A DNA stretch of 54,299 bases from Thalassobius vesicularis (lineage in GTDB: Bacteria; Pseudomonadota; Alphaproteobacteria; Rhodobacterales; Rhodobacteraceae), in the NCBI RefSeq assembly GCF_004799325.1, contig NZ_SSMD01000013.1:1-54299 (forward strand), in the 5' to 3' direction. Position 1 is the stretch's first letter; each line of letters opens with the position of its first letter. Below are positions 1-8,900 of this stretch, piece after piece. Below the pieces are notes generated by a model that was not told the DNA's origin, did no database searches, and saw only the letters and a program-made list of their open reading frames with translations. Position numbers and translations under genes: made by a program.

Positions 1-2
1 GG

Positions 3-794
3 GAGGGATATGTGAACCGAAGCGACCTGATGGAGCAGTTCGGTCTGTCGGTGAACCAAGCGTCCGCCGACCTGAACCGCTATATCGGCATCGCTCCGGA
101 GAACATGCTCTACGACAAAAGCGCCCGGACCTATGTCCCTGGCCCACAGTTCAAACCGCACTTTCTCGAGCCAGACGCGAGCCGCTACCTCGCCCAACTG
201 CGATCGGTGACAGACGGTATTCTCGACCGCGAAGATTCCTGGATCGCCAACTTGCCGTCCTTTGCCTCAGCTCCGACGCCCGTTCGCGGCGTGAACCCGG
301 TAACGCTCCGCTCTGTCGTCGGTGCCATTCGGCGTTCTGAGGAGATCGAGGTAAAGTACCAGTCCCTGTCGAGCCCAGAACCGCGCTGGCGGTGGATTGC
401 GCCCCATGCCATAGCTTTCGATGGGTTCCGCTGGCACACGCGCGCTTTTTGTCTGACCGACGAAAACTTCAAAGACTTCCTGCTCTCTCGAATCCTCGAG
501 ATCCGTGGGGCGCGCGAAAGCGAAGCGTCTGCTGCTGATGACCATGACTGGCATTCTGAAGTCACTCTGGAAGTTGGCCCCCACCCCGAGCTTTCGGAAA
601 CGCAGGCAAAGGTGATTGCGCTCGACTACGGGATGCGTGGCGGCAGCGCGAAGATAAAGGTGCGCCGAGCGTTGCTTTATTATGCTTTACGGCGCCTCGG
701 GCTCGATACCGATCCCACAGCGAGAAAGCCGCAAGATCAACAGATTGTGCTCCTTAACCGCTATGAGGTTTTGGGGGCGAAGGAGCGAATTTAA
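3..794 (+). CDS. WYL-domain transcriptional regulator, BrxR/CapW-like (5' end outside window)
   Basis: The reading frame is open to the left edge (codons for E-G-Y precede the GTG at 12), and the first visible residues look like the recognition part of a winged helix (VNRSDLMEQFGLSVNQASADL). The true N-terminus is therefore probably upstream and this is a partial gene. A WYL-type domain follows at about residues 100-165 (from IEVKYQSLS through WHTRAFCLTDENFKDFLLSRI), then a C-terminal domain of the WCX type. Family knowledge: BrxR/CapW proteins are dimeric repressors placed first in BREX, CBASS and other defence operons and are thought to sense a ligand through the WYL fold. The stop codon overlaps the next ATG by one base (TAATG), so it is co-transcribed and translationally coupled with the defence genes, which it probably represses. 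Confident in family; the ligand is unknown. Confidence 0.85.
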   Translation, partial: EGYVNRSDLMEQFGLSVNQASADLNRYIGIAPENMLYDKSARTYVPGPQFKPHFLEPDASRYLAQLRSVTDGILDREDSWIANLPSFASAPTPVRGVNPVTLRSVVGAIRRSEEIEVKYQSLSSPEPRWRWIAPHAIAFDGFRWHTRAFCLTDENFKDFLLSRILEIRGARESEASAADDHDWHSEVTLEVGPHPELSETQAKVIALDYGMRGGSAKIKVRRALLYYALRRLGLDTDPTARKPQDQQIVLLNRYEVLGAKERI

Positions 795-3700
795 TGGACG
801 TGTTCAATCTCGATAAGTTTGTAATCGACCAATATAAAGCGTTTTCCCGCTCCTTTACGAAGATCAGGTCGCCTGAGATTTTTTCAAAGGTAAATGCGCT
901 TTATGACGACAAACGGTTCTGGCCAGAACCTCTGTTGCAGATCAATCCGCATTACGCATCCGGTGGATCTATCCGAGATTTCGTTAACGGGGGCATACTC
1001 GAACCTGAATGCGCAGATGTCTTTAAGGATAAATGGGGACCCGCTGACCAGAGTGACCCCAGTTTGAAGCTCCGCAAGCATCAGGAGCAAGCCATCAGCT
1101 TTGCCAAAGAGCGCCAGAGCTACGTGGTCACAACAGGAACAGGCTCGGGTAAGTCCCTCTGCTTTTTCATTCCGATTATCGATTCTGCCATACGTGCAAA
1201 AAAAGCAGGAGGTGGTGCGAAAACACGTGCCATTGTCATCTATCCGATGAACGCATTGGCAAACAGTCAGGCCAAGGAACTCGAAAGCTACCTCGGGTCT
1301 GCAACTGGTGGCCTTGTCACCTACGCCCGTTATACCGGGCAAGAAAGCAATGAAGATAGAGAACTCATCAAGGCAAACCCGCCAGACATTCTGTTGACCA
1401 ACTTCATGATGCTTGAACTTTTGATGACACGTCAGAGTGACCTGGATCGCAAGGTTTTGCAAAACTGCGAAGGTCTACAGTTCATCGTTCTGGACGAACT
1501 TCACACCTATCGAGGTAGGCAGGGTGCTGATGTTGCCATGCTCATGCGCCGTCTGCGCTCTCGCATTGGAGACCCCAAGAACCCTCCACTGTGCATTGGC
1601 ACATCGGCAACCATGGCCTCTGAGGGCGCACAGCACGAAAAGAACGAAGCTGTTGCACGCATCGCCAGTCAGATTTTTGGTGCTGACATCGGCCCTGATG
1701 CTGTTGTGACGGAAACACTCAAACGAGTGACGAACCCAGTAAACATTGGGGGTAAAGGCTTAACTGGACTTTCCGATGCGGTTCTCGCTGCCTCAAAGGG
1801 TGATGTCGCTCAAGGCCGCAAGAATTCTGATTTCTTCGATGATCCGCTGGCTATCTGGGTCGAAACACGGATTGGCCTCAAGAATGTTGAAACCAAGCCT
1901 GAAAGAGCAAAGCCAATCTCACTCGAAGAGGCTGCTAAGACCCTTTCGGCTGATTGCGGGCTGGATGAAGAACTCTGCGCTCAAGCCCTTCGAGAAGCGC
2001 TGATTGGATACTCTGTTCCGGAAAAAGACAGGGTTCAGGGCAGCAAGGAATACTCCCCACTTTTTGCGTTCAAACTGCACCAGTTCGTAGCGGGTGCAGG
2101 CAGGCTGTATATGACCCTGCGCCCTGAGGGTGAGCGGGATGTGACCTTCAGCGGGCAACTCTTTAATCCAAATAATGACGCTGAACGGCTCTACCCTACT
2201 CATTTCTGTCGGAACTGCGGCCAAGAGTTCCATCCAGTAACCCTTCGCAGCCATGACGGAACAGATGTCTTCGAGAAGCGTGAAATCGACGATATCCCCG
2301 TCGAGGGTGATGAAGATGATGACGGGGCGGATTGGGGTTTTCTGATGCCAGAACCCTCCGATCCGGATTTCAGCTTCTCCGGGAAAGACGAAGATTACCC
2401 AGATGCCTGGCTGGATGAGAAGCCAAACGGTGACAAACGCTTGAAAGCGACATACCGCAAAAAGCGGGCACAGCAATTCTCCGTTCTACCAGATGGGACC
2501 GCTCATGCCGGCTCAAGGCAAGCTTGGTTCTTACCTGGGAAATACCGCTTCTGCCCCTCTTGTCGGGATGTCAGCACCTCCACAGCGCGGGATATCAACA
2601 AACTGGCATCGCTGAGTGCTGAGAGCCGAAGCTCAGCTACGACAATCTTGCTTTCCACTGTCTTGCGTTGGATGAATTCACCAGAGTCCACGATTGACGA
2701 TTACTCACGCAAACTGCTCGCATTCACGGACAACCGCCAGGATGCTGCCCTACAGGCAGGTCACTTCAACGATTTCGTGTTTGTCACTATGCTTCGTGGG
2801 GCGATCATTAGCGCCCTGCGTTCAGCGCCAGATGGCTCGCTTGATGAAGCAAATATTGGACAAGAAGTTCAAAAAGCACTCGGGTTTCTTGCTTCGCCGG
2901 ATTATGCTCAACGTGCACCTGAGTGGCTACTGAACACGGGAGTTAAGGGTGAACGTCGCAACGAGGCTGAAGCCATCTTGCGGCAGAACCTACAGCATCT
3001 TTTCTGGATCGATCAGCGCAGAGGCTGGCGTTACACGAACCCGAACCTTGAGCAGCTTGGTTTGCTCTCTTCTCGCTACAAATATCTTGATGATATCTCG
3101 GCGGACACTGATGAATTCCGTAGTTCTCCCATCCTCAACAATGCCAGCTCAGCAGAGCGAAAAAAGGCTCTTAAGGCTCTTTACGACCATATGCGTAAAG
3201 GTCTGGCCGTTGATTGTGCCGCTCTCAACCGATTGAAGCTTGAAGAACTGGTCGGCAAAAACCACAACCTCATAAAGTCGCCCTGGAACATCGATGATGA
3301 TCGCATGGTGACCTCCACAATCTTCATGACTGAGCCGCCCAAGCGGAAGGAAATGAAGAACAAGGATGAAGACCGGCTTTTGCGCGGTAGCCCCACAAGC
3401 GCGATTGGTCGCAAGATGAGGGAGCTGACTTTCTCAGGTCGCCGCATCGAATTGAAGGAAGTTCCGGACGTTCTTGAAGGATTACTGAAGGCATCCGAGA
3501 ACTACGGATCAGTCGTAAAAGAGGCCGGCCCCTTCGGGATGGGGTGGCGACTTGCTGGCTCCACCGTCCGCTTTGCCCTTGATGAAACCCTCACTGACGC
3601 GGAACTGTCCAACACCTATTTTGTCGGCGTGTATCAGATGGTTGCCGAAATGCTCGACCGAGGTGGCCAGACACTCTTCGGATTCGAAGGGCGTGAGCAT

Positions 3701-6088
3701 ACCGCGCAAGTTGAGGGGGATCTCAGAGAATTGCGGGAGATGCGCTTCCGCTATGAACCAGAAGACCAGAAGTCTCTGGCTGAGGCAGAAGAAAGTTTGA
3801 AAAGCTTCAGGGAGGACGGTCGTTTTCTGCCAACCCTTTTCTGCTCACCGACCATGGAACTTGGGGTCGATATTTCCGCCATGAACGTGGTCTATCTGCG
3901 CAATGCTCCCCCTACCGCTGCCAACTATGCACAACGCAGTGGTCGCGCAGGTCGTAGTGGGCAAGCTGCGCTTATCTTAACGTATTGCGCAGCTCAAAGC
4001 CCTCATGACCAGTATTTCTTTGACCGGAAAACTGATCTTGTCGATGGCGTGGTGGTGCCGCCCTCCATCGATCTTAAAAACCGTGACTTGGTTGAAAGCC
4101 ATCTCAACGCAGAGTGGCTCGCATCACTGGGTATGGAGCTGAAGGCTGACAACATCGAGTTGGACAAGAACATAAAGGCAAACCTTGACCTCTCTGACCC
4201 AGCAAAAGCACTCCTGCCAGAAATCCGGGATGTGGCTGCTGCCCCAAAAACGGCTGAACGTGCAAGACCACTCATTACAGCCGTTTTGACAGCTCTGGAA
4301 AAAGACTACGGGGGCGACAACCCACGCTGGTTTAAGTCTAAGGATTTTGTGACCGAGGATATCGTCTCGCAAGCGCCAGCTCGCTTCAATGATACCTTCA
4401 ACCGTTGGCGAGATCTCTTAAAGGCTGCTGAGCGCTCTATCGACCTCGCTGAACAAACCCTGAAAGATTACACGATTTCTCCCCCGGAGCGGAAAGCTGC
4501 AGAAGACCGCCGCCGCATGGGTGAATTCCAGCGGTCGATCCTTTTGTCGAACCAATCAAACAAGGATAACGACTTCTACATCTACAGGTATCTGGCGACT
4601 GAAGGTTTCTTGCCCGGGTATAACTTCCCCCGCCTTCCTTTGATGGCTTATGTGCAGGGTGGAAATGATGGCAAGAACCAGCGCTACATCCAGCGTGCCA
4701 GGTTCCTTGCGATTTCAGAATTCGGACCGCAAAGCCTCGTTTATCATGAAGGACGTGCCTTCCGTGTTGACCGTGCCCTTCTCAAGGAGGCTGGTGACCG
4801 AGATGATGGCTATCTAAGCACCAAATCACGTGCCCTCTGCCCCTCTTGTGGAGCAAGCCATGATGGTGAGCATCCGGAACGTTGCCATGTGTGTAACACG
4901 GCACTCAGCAAATCCGTTCCGCTGACCAACCTCTATCGTATTGAGAATGTTGGCACACGCCCAGCTGAGCGGATCACTTCAAATGATGAAGAACGTAAAC
5001 GTCAGGGCTTTGAGATTCAGACGACATTCGCTTTTGATGCGTCCAGCTACACCGCTTCGATGAAAGTCAGCGATGATGCCGGTGACATCATCCAGATCGA
5101 CTACGCTCAAGCTGCCTATATCAGTAGGATCAACAAAGGCTTACGGCGTCGAGCCGACAAGTCCGAGATTGGCTTCTACATCAATCCGAAAACTGGCGTA
5201 TGGGTCGGCAAACCCAAAGATGACGGCAGTGTTGAAGAGCGTCCAGACCAACTCAAACAGCTCATCGTCCCGTTGGTAGAAGACCGCAAGAATGCACTGC
5301 TCATCCGATTTGATGACGAGTGGCTTTCTGACCTCGGCAAGGAAGCTGATAAGACACTCACGACACTTCAACACGCATTGGCTCGTGGTATCGAAGCTGT
5401 ATTCCAGCTTGAAGAAGGTGAGATACTCGTGGAGCCAACGCCTTCCCGTTCAGAACGCCGTGCGCTTTTGTTCTATGAAGCTGCCGAAGGTGGTGCTGGT
5501 GCTCTCGGACAGATGGTATCTGAAAAAGACAGCATCGCACTGGTTGCTCGAAAAGCACTCGAAATCATGCATTTTGAACTTTCATCCTTCAGCACGCCGC
5601 ATAGTGATCCCGATAAGCTTGTTCAGAAGGCTGGTGTGGACTGCGTGGCTGGCTGCTACCGATGTGTGCTGTCTTACTTCAACCAACCTGACCACGAGCA
5701 TATCGAGCGACGTGATGAGGAAATGCAGAGGATGCTGCTGAGGCTGGCCTACAGCACAACCTCTGCACCGGAAGAAACCAGAAAAGAACCTGCACCACTA
5801 AAGGCTGCGAACGAGGCAGGATCAGTATCCTCGTCTGCTCCTTCGTCTGGAGCAGACATTGATGCAGGAGACTTGCCACCCACTGAACCAAATCCTTTGG
5901 TCATCGCTGGTGTCGAGATCCCGCTTTTCTGGCGAAATAAACGCATCGTTGCGGTTGAGGACGAGCGGGTGACCGAGGAATTGCGCTCGGCTTTGGATGC
6001 AAAGGGCGTCAGGCTTTTTGTTCTTCCCACATCACCTGACCATAAAAAACAGGTCTTCAACGACCTGAAATCCGCCTTGAAGGAGTAA
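794..6088 (+). CDS. Large DEAD/DEAH-type helicase with C-terminal DUF1998 (MZB) domain, DrmA/DrmB-like fusion
   Basis: A 1,764-residue SF2 helicase. Visible motifs: Walker A TGTGSGKS near residues 113-120, motif II DELH near 233, motif III TSATMA near 270, and motif VI QRSGRAGR near 1046-1053. Cysteine pairs (CRNCG near 472, CPSC near 587, CPSC...CHVC near 1349) suggest zinc ribbons. The C-terminal third has the DUF1998/MZB signature: the GGAGA stretch near 1567 and CVAGCYRCVLSYFNQ near 1617-1631. Known families: in DISARM the helicase DrmA and DUF1998 protein DrmB are separate genes; in Druantia, DruE is one large helicase-DUF1998 protein. With an SNF2 helicase and methylase next to it, I read this as a DISARM-like DrmA-DrmB fusion acting on incoming phage DNA, but DruE-like is a real alternative. 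It starts one base inside the regulator's stop; the next gene follows after 3 bases. Confidence 0.85.
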   Translation: MDVFNLDKFVIDQYKAFSRSFTKIRSPEIFSKVNALYDDKRFWPEPLLQINPHYASGGSIRDFVNGGILEPECADVFKDKWGPADQSDPSLKLRKHQEQAISFAKERQSYVVTTGTGSGKSLCFFIPIIDSAIRAKKAGGGAKTRAIVIYPMNALANSQAKELESYLGSATGGLVTYARYTGQESNEDRELIKANPPDILLTNFMMLELLMTRQSDLDRKVLQNCEGLQFIVLDELHTYRGRQGADVAMLMRRLRSRIGDPKNPPLCIGTSATMASEGAQHEKNEAVARIASQIFGADIGPDAVVTETLKRVTNPVNIGGKGLTGLSDAVLAASKGDVAQGRKNSDFFDDPLAIWVETRIGLKNVETKPERAKPISLEEAAKTLSADCGLDEELCAQALREALIGYSVPEKDRVQGSKEYSPLFAFKLHQFVAGAGRLYMTLRPEGERDVTFSGQLFNPNNDAERLYPTHFCRNCGQEFHPVTLRSHDGTDVFEKREIDDIPVEGDEDDDGADWGFLMPEPSDPDFSFSGKDEDYPDAWLDEKPNGDKRLKATYRKKRAQQFSVLPDGTAHAGSRQAWFLPGKYRFCPSCRDVSTSTARDINKLASLSAESRSSATTILLSTVLRWMNSPESTIDDYSRKLLAFTDNRQDAALQAGHFNDFVFVTMLRGAIISALRSAPDGSLDEANIGQEVQKALGFLASPDYAQRAPEWLLNTGVKGERRNEAEAILRQNLQHLFWIDQRRGWRYTNPNLEQLGLLSSRYKYLDDISADTDEFRSSPILNNASSAERKKALKALYDHMRKGLAVDCAALNRLKLEELVGKNHNLIKSPWNIDDDRMVTSTIFMTEPPKRKEMKNKDEDRLLRGSPTSAIGRKMRELTFSGRRIELKEVPDVLEGLLKASENYGSVVKEAGPFGMGWRLAGSTVRFALDETLTDAELSNTYFVGVYQMVAEMLDRGGQTLFGFEGREHTAQVEGDLRELREMRFRYEPEDQKSLAEAEESLKSFREDGRFLPTLFCSPTMELGVDISAMNVVYLRNAPPTAANYAQRSGRAGRSGQAALILTYCAAQSPHDQYFFDRKTDLVDGVVVPPSIDLKNRDLVESHLNAEWLASLGMELKADNIELDKNIKANLDLSDPAKALLPEIRDVAAAPKTAERARPLITAVLTALEKDYGGDNPRWFKSKDFVTEDIVSQAPARFNDTFNRWRDLLKAAERSIDLAEQTLKDYTISPPERKAAEDRRRMGEFQRSILLSNQSNKDNDFYIYRYLATEGFLPGYNFPRLPLMAYVQGGNDGKNQRYIQRARFLAISEFGPQSLVYHEGRAFRVDRALLKEAGDRDDGYLSTKSRALCPSCGASHDGEHPERCHVCNTALSKSVPLTNLYRIENVGTRPAERITSNDEERKRQGFEIQTTFAFDASSYTASMKVSDDAGDIIQIDYAQAAYISRINKGLRRRADKSEIGFYINPKTGVWVGKPKDDGSVEERPDQLKQLIVPLVEDRKNALLIRFDDEWLSDLGKEADKTLTTLQHALARGIEAVFQLEEGEILVEPTPSRSERRALLFYEAAEGGAGALGQMVSEKDSIALVARKALEIMHFELSSFSTPHSDPDKLVQKAGVDCVAGCYRCVLSYFNQPDHEHIERRDEEMQRMLLRLAYSTTSAPEETRKEPAPLKAANEAGSVSSSAPSSGADIDAGDLPPTEPNPLVIAGVEIPLFWRNKRIVAVEDERVTEELRSALDAKGVRLFVLPTSPDHKKQVFNDLKSALKE

Positions 6089-6091
6089 ACC

Positions 6092-8890
6092 ATGGGTATA
6101 GCAGAACAGTTTTCTCCTGGCGAATTGGTAAGAGCACGTGGACGTGAATGGGTTGTTGTCGATAGCTCAAACGCTTTGACTTTGCGTCCTTTATCTGGCT
6201 CTGAAGCCGACCTTGAAACGATCATTCCTGAGCTGGAAGCGGATCCTGTAACCTACGCCAGCTTTGCCCCCCCCTCGCTAACAGATAAGGCGGGTGGACG
6301 TGATGCTGCCCAGTTACTCAGGGATGCACTCAGACTGTCCTTGCGCCGTGGTGCGGGCCCGTTCCGTGCTGCTGGTCGCATTAACTTTGAACCCAGAGCC
6401 TATCAGCTCGCTCCATTGATGATGGCTCTTCGTCAGGATGTCATCCGTCTTCTCATCGCTGATGATGTGGGTATCGGTAAGACAATCGAAGCTGGCCTTA
6501 TCCTACGAGAGATGCTCGACCGTGGTGAAATTGACCGCTTCACCGTGCTTTGCCCACCCCATCTTGTCGAGCAATGGACAAGTGAACTTGAGAGTAAGTT
6601 CTCTATTCCAGCAACGCCTGTGACCGCATCTGAAGCGGCACGGCTTGAACGCAACCTGCCCAATACCGTCTCCATTTTCGAAGCCTACCCCTTCACCGTG
6701 GTTTCGATGGATTTCATCAAGAGTGAACGGCGCTTCTTTGACTTTAAGCGTGCCTGCCCAAGCATGGTTGTGGTCGATGAGGCCCACTCTGCGGTCAGTG
6801 CCGGTAGAGGACGACAAAGACGCTATGAGCTTGTCCGCTCGCTGGCAGATGATCCTGAACGCAACATCTTGCTTCTGACTGCAACCCCACATTCGGGTGA
6901 TGAGACAGCCTTCCACAATCTTCTCGGACTGTTGGACAAAGAATTCGCAGGACTTCAGGATGCAGGTGGTGAACGACAGCGCCAGCTGAGAGAAAGGCTC
7001 GCAGGACACTTTATCCAGCGTCGTCGTCGTGACATCGATGCATGGAAAGAACCTGGTCTCTTCCCAACGCATGAGACTTCTAACTTCCCCTATCGCCTGA
7101 CAGGCGAATACGAAGAATTCTACGGAAAAATCCTCGATTACTGTGCGGAAGTCATTGAGTCTGTTGAAGGTGAGACCAAAAAACGTCTCGCCTTCTGGGG
7201 CACACTGGCCCTGATGCGCTGTGTGGGATCCAGTCCAGCTGCCGCTGCACGTGCGCTCAAAACACGGGCACAACTGGACCCTGATGCCATCTCCGAAAGT
7301 GAGCTTTCAGCTCAAACCTTGGATGACGAGGAGCTTTCCGAAAACGATCTCGAACCTGGCGTCGGCATCGAAGATGAAAATCTGCGTTCATTGATTGCCA
7401 CTGCAGACAAGCTCTCCGCAGAGGTCGAAAAGGATCCCAAGTTCAAGGCGCTCATCAAAGCCTTGGAAGATATGCTCAAGAAGGGGCATTCGCCTGTTAT
7501 CTTCTGCCGTTACATCGCAACGGCTGAACAAATCGGGGCAGCACTTCAAAAGTTTGCCTCAAAGCACGTTGTAGAGGTTGTGACCGGGGCTATGCCTTCA
7601 GAAGAACGTGAAATCCGAGTTGAAGAACTCGGAGGTCATGAAAACCGCATTCTGGTTGCGACTGACTGTCTGTCTGAAGGTATCAACCTTCAAGCCTGGT
7701 TCGACGCCGTCATTCATTATGACCTTTCATGGAACCCGACCCGTCATCAACAGCGAGAAGGCCGTATCGACCGTTTTGGGCAGAAAGCCCCGATTGTTCG
7801 TTCTGTATTGATGTATGGCGAGAACAACCCTGTGGATGGTGCTGTTCTCGAAGTAATCATCCGCAAAGCGGAAGCTATTGCGAAGCAGACGGGCGTTCGG
7901 GTGCCGATGCCTGATGACCAAGGCTCTTTGACCAAAGCCCTCATGTCTACGGTGATGCTGCGGGCGAGAGGTCAGAAACAGATGACCCTTGATCTCGACT
8001 TTTCAGACTCGGAAGAGGCTCGCCAGATTGAGATGGCGTGGATCAATGCATCTGAGCAGGAAAAGAAGACCCGCACCATTTTTGCGCAGAATTCTTTGAA
8101 GCCTGAAGAAGTTGCAGTTGAATGGGAAGCGACCCAAACGGCTCTTGGTGGTTATGAGGACACGGAACGCTTTGTGTTCCAAGCCATGAAACGTCTTGGA
8201 CAACCCTTGGAGCCCCTAAAATCTGGTGCCTACAAAGTCGCTCTTCACCTCGTTCCCGACCACATCAAAGAGCGTTTTATCGCAGAAAGCTTAATAGAGG
8301 ATGCAGATATCAAGCCGCTCAAGGTCGGGTTCTCTGCTCGCCCTCCAAGTGGGACGATTTCTGTTCACCGTGCGCATGCCTTGCCGTCTGTGCTCGCTGA
8401 AACCTTCCTTGAACAAGCTCTAGATGAGTTTGCGGACGAAGATGCCCTATCAACCTTGCCTCGTTTGGGGGCTTGGGAAACGGACGCAGTTGATGAGGTG
8501 ACCTGGCTTGCGCTTCTCAGAGTTCGCCATCGCATCGACTCCAGGGGCAAACTTGGTCCCAAGTTTGCCATGGCAGAAGAGTCCGCTGCCATCGCCTTCA
8601 GCGCTTCTTCCAAGCTTCCAGTGAAGTGGAATGAAGATGCCTTTGCTATGCTCGATCAGGATGGTCAAAACCTTGATAACAGCACCCGTCAAAACCAGAT
8701 TGAACGGGCACTGAATTCTCTGGCGGCTCTTCAGCCAGCTCTCACCCAGTTTGCGCATGAGCGGTCAGAAGTTTTGGCCGGCGACCATGTTCGGGTGCGT
8801 CAAGCATTGGGGTCAAAAGGACAGGTAAAAGTCAGCGCCATCACACCAGTGGATGTGATTGGTTTCTATGTGCTGATGCCGGGATTGTAA
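6092..8890 (+). CDS. SNF2-family DNA helicase/translocase, DrmD-like
   Basis: A 932-residue protein. The ATG has a good ribosome site (AAGGAG) formed by the end of the preceding gene. The N-terminal RecA-like lobe holds DDVGIGKT (about residues 123-130), the DEAH motif (VVVDEAHSA near 228) and LLTATPHSG. The second lobe holds ATDCLSEGINLQ and the SNF2 motif VI QREGRIDRFGQ near 552-562. This arrangement is typical of the RapA/HepA-type SNF2 proteins found in class 1 DISARM (DrmD, roughly 1,000 residues) and in other methylase-linked defence loci. Likely role, by family: ATP-driven movement on double-stranded DNA, loading or remodelling the defence complex. About 350 C-terminal residues are without motifs I recognise. 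Part of a single operon with the methyltransferase, which starts 10 bases downstream. Confidence 0.85.
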   Translation: MGIAEQFSPGELVRARGREWVVVDSSNALTLRPLSGSEADLETIIPELEADPVTYASFAPPSLTDKAGGRDAAQLLRDALRLSLRRGAGPFRAAGRINFEPRAYQLAPLMMALRQDVIRLLIADDVGIGKTIEAGLILREMLDRGEIDRFTVLCPPHLVEQWTSELESKFSIPATPVTASEAARLERNLPNTVSIFEAYPFTVVSMDFIKSERRFFDFKRACPSMVVVDEAHSAVSAGRGRQRRYELVRSLADDPERNILLLTATPHSGDETAFHNLLGLLDKEFAGLQDAGGERQRQLRERLAGHFIQRRRRDIDAWKEPGLFPTHETSNFPYRLTGEYEEFYGKILDYCAEVIESVEGETKKRLAFWGTLALMRCVGSSPAAAARALKTRAQLDPDAISESELSAQTLDDEELSENDLEPGVGIEDENLRSLIATADKLSAEVEKDPKFKALIKALEDMLKKGHSPVIFCRYIATAEQIGAALQKFASKHVVEVVTGAMPSEEREIRVEELGGHENRILVATDCLSEGINLQAWFDAVIHYDLSWNPTRHQQREGRIDRFGQKAPIVRSVLMYGENNPVDGAVLEVIIRKAEAIAKQTGVRVPMPDDQGSLTKALMSTVMLRARGQKQMTLDLDFSDSEEARQIEMAWINASEQEKKTRTIFAQNSLKPEEVAVEWEATQTALGGYEDTERFVFQAMKRLGQPLEPLKSGAYKVALHLVPDHIKERFIAESLIEDADIKPLKVGFSARPPSGTISVHRAHALPSVLAETFLEQALDEFADEDALSTLPRLGAWETDAVDEVTWLALLRVRHRIDSRGKLGPKFAMAEESAAIAFSASSKLPVKWNEDAFAMLDQDGQNLDNSTRQNQIERALNSLAALQPALTQFAHERSEVLAGDHVRVRQALGSKGQVKVSAITPVDVIGFYVLMPGL

Positions 8891-8900
8891 GGGTAAGACC

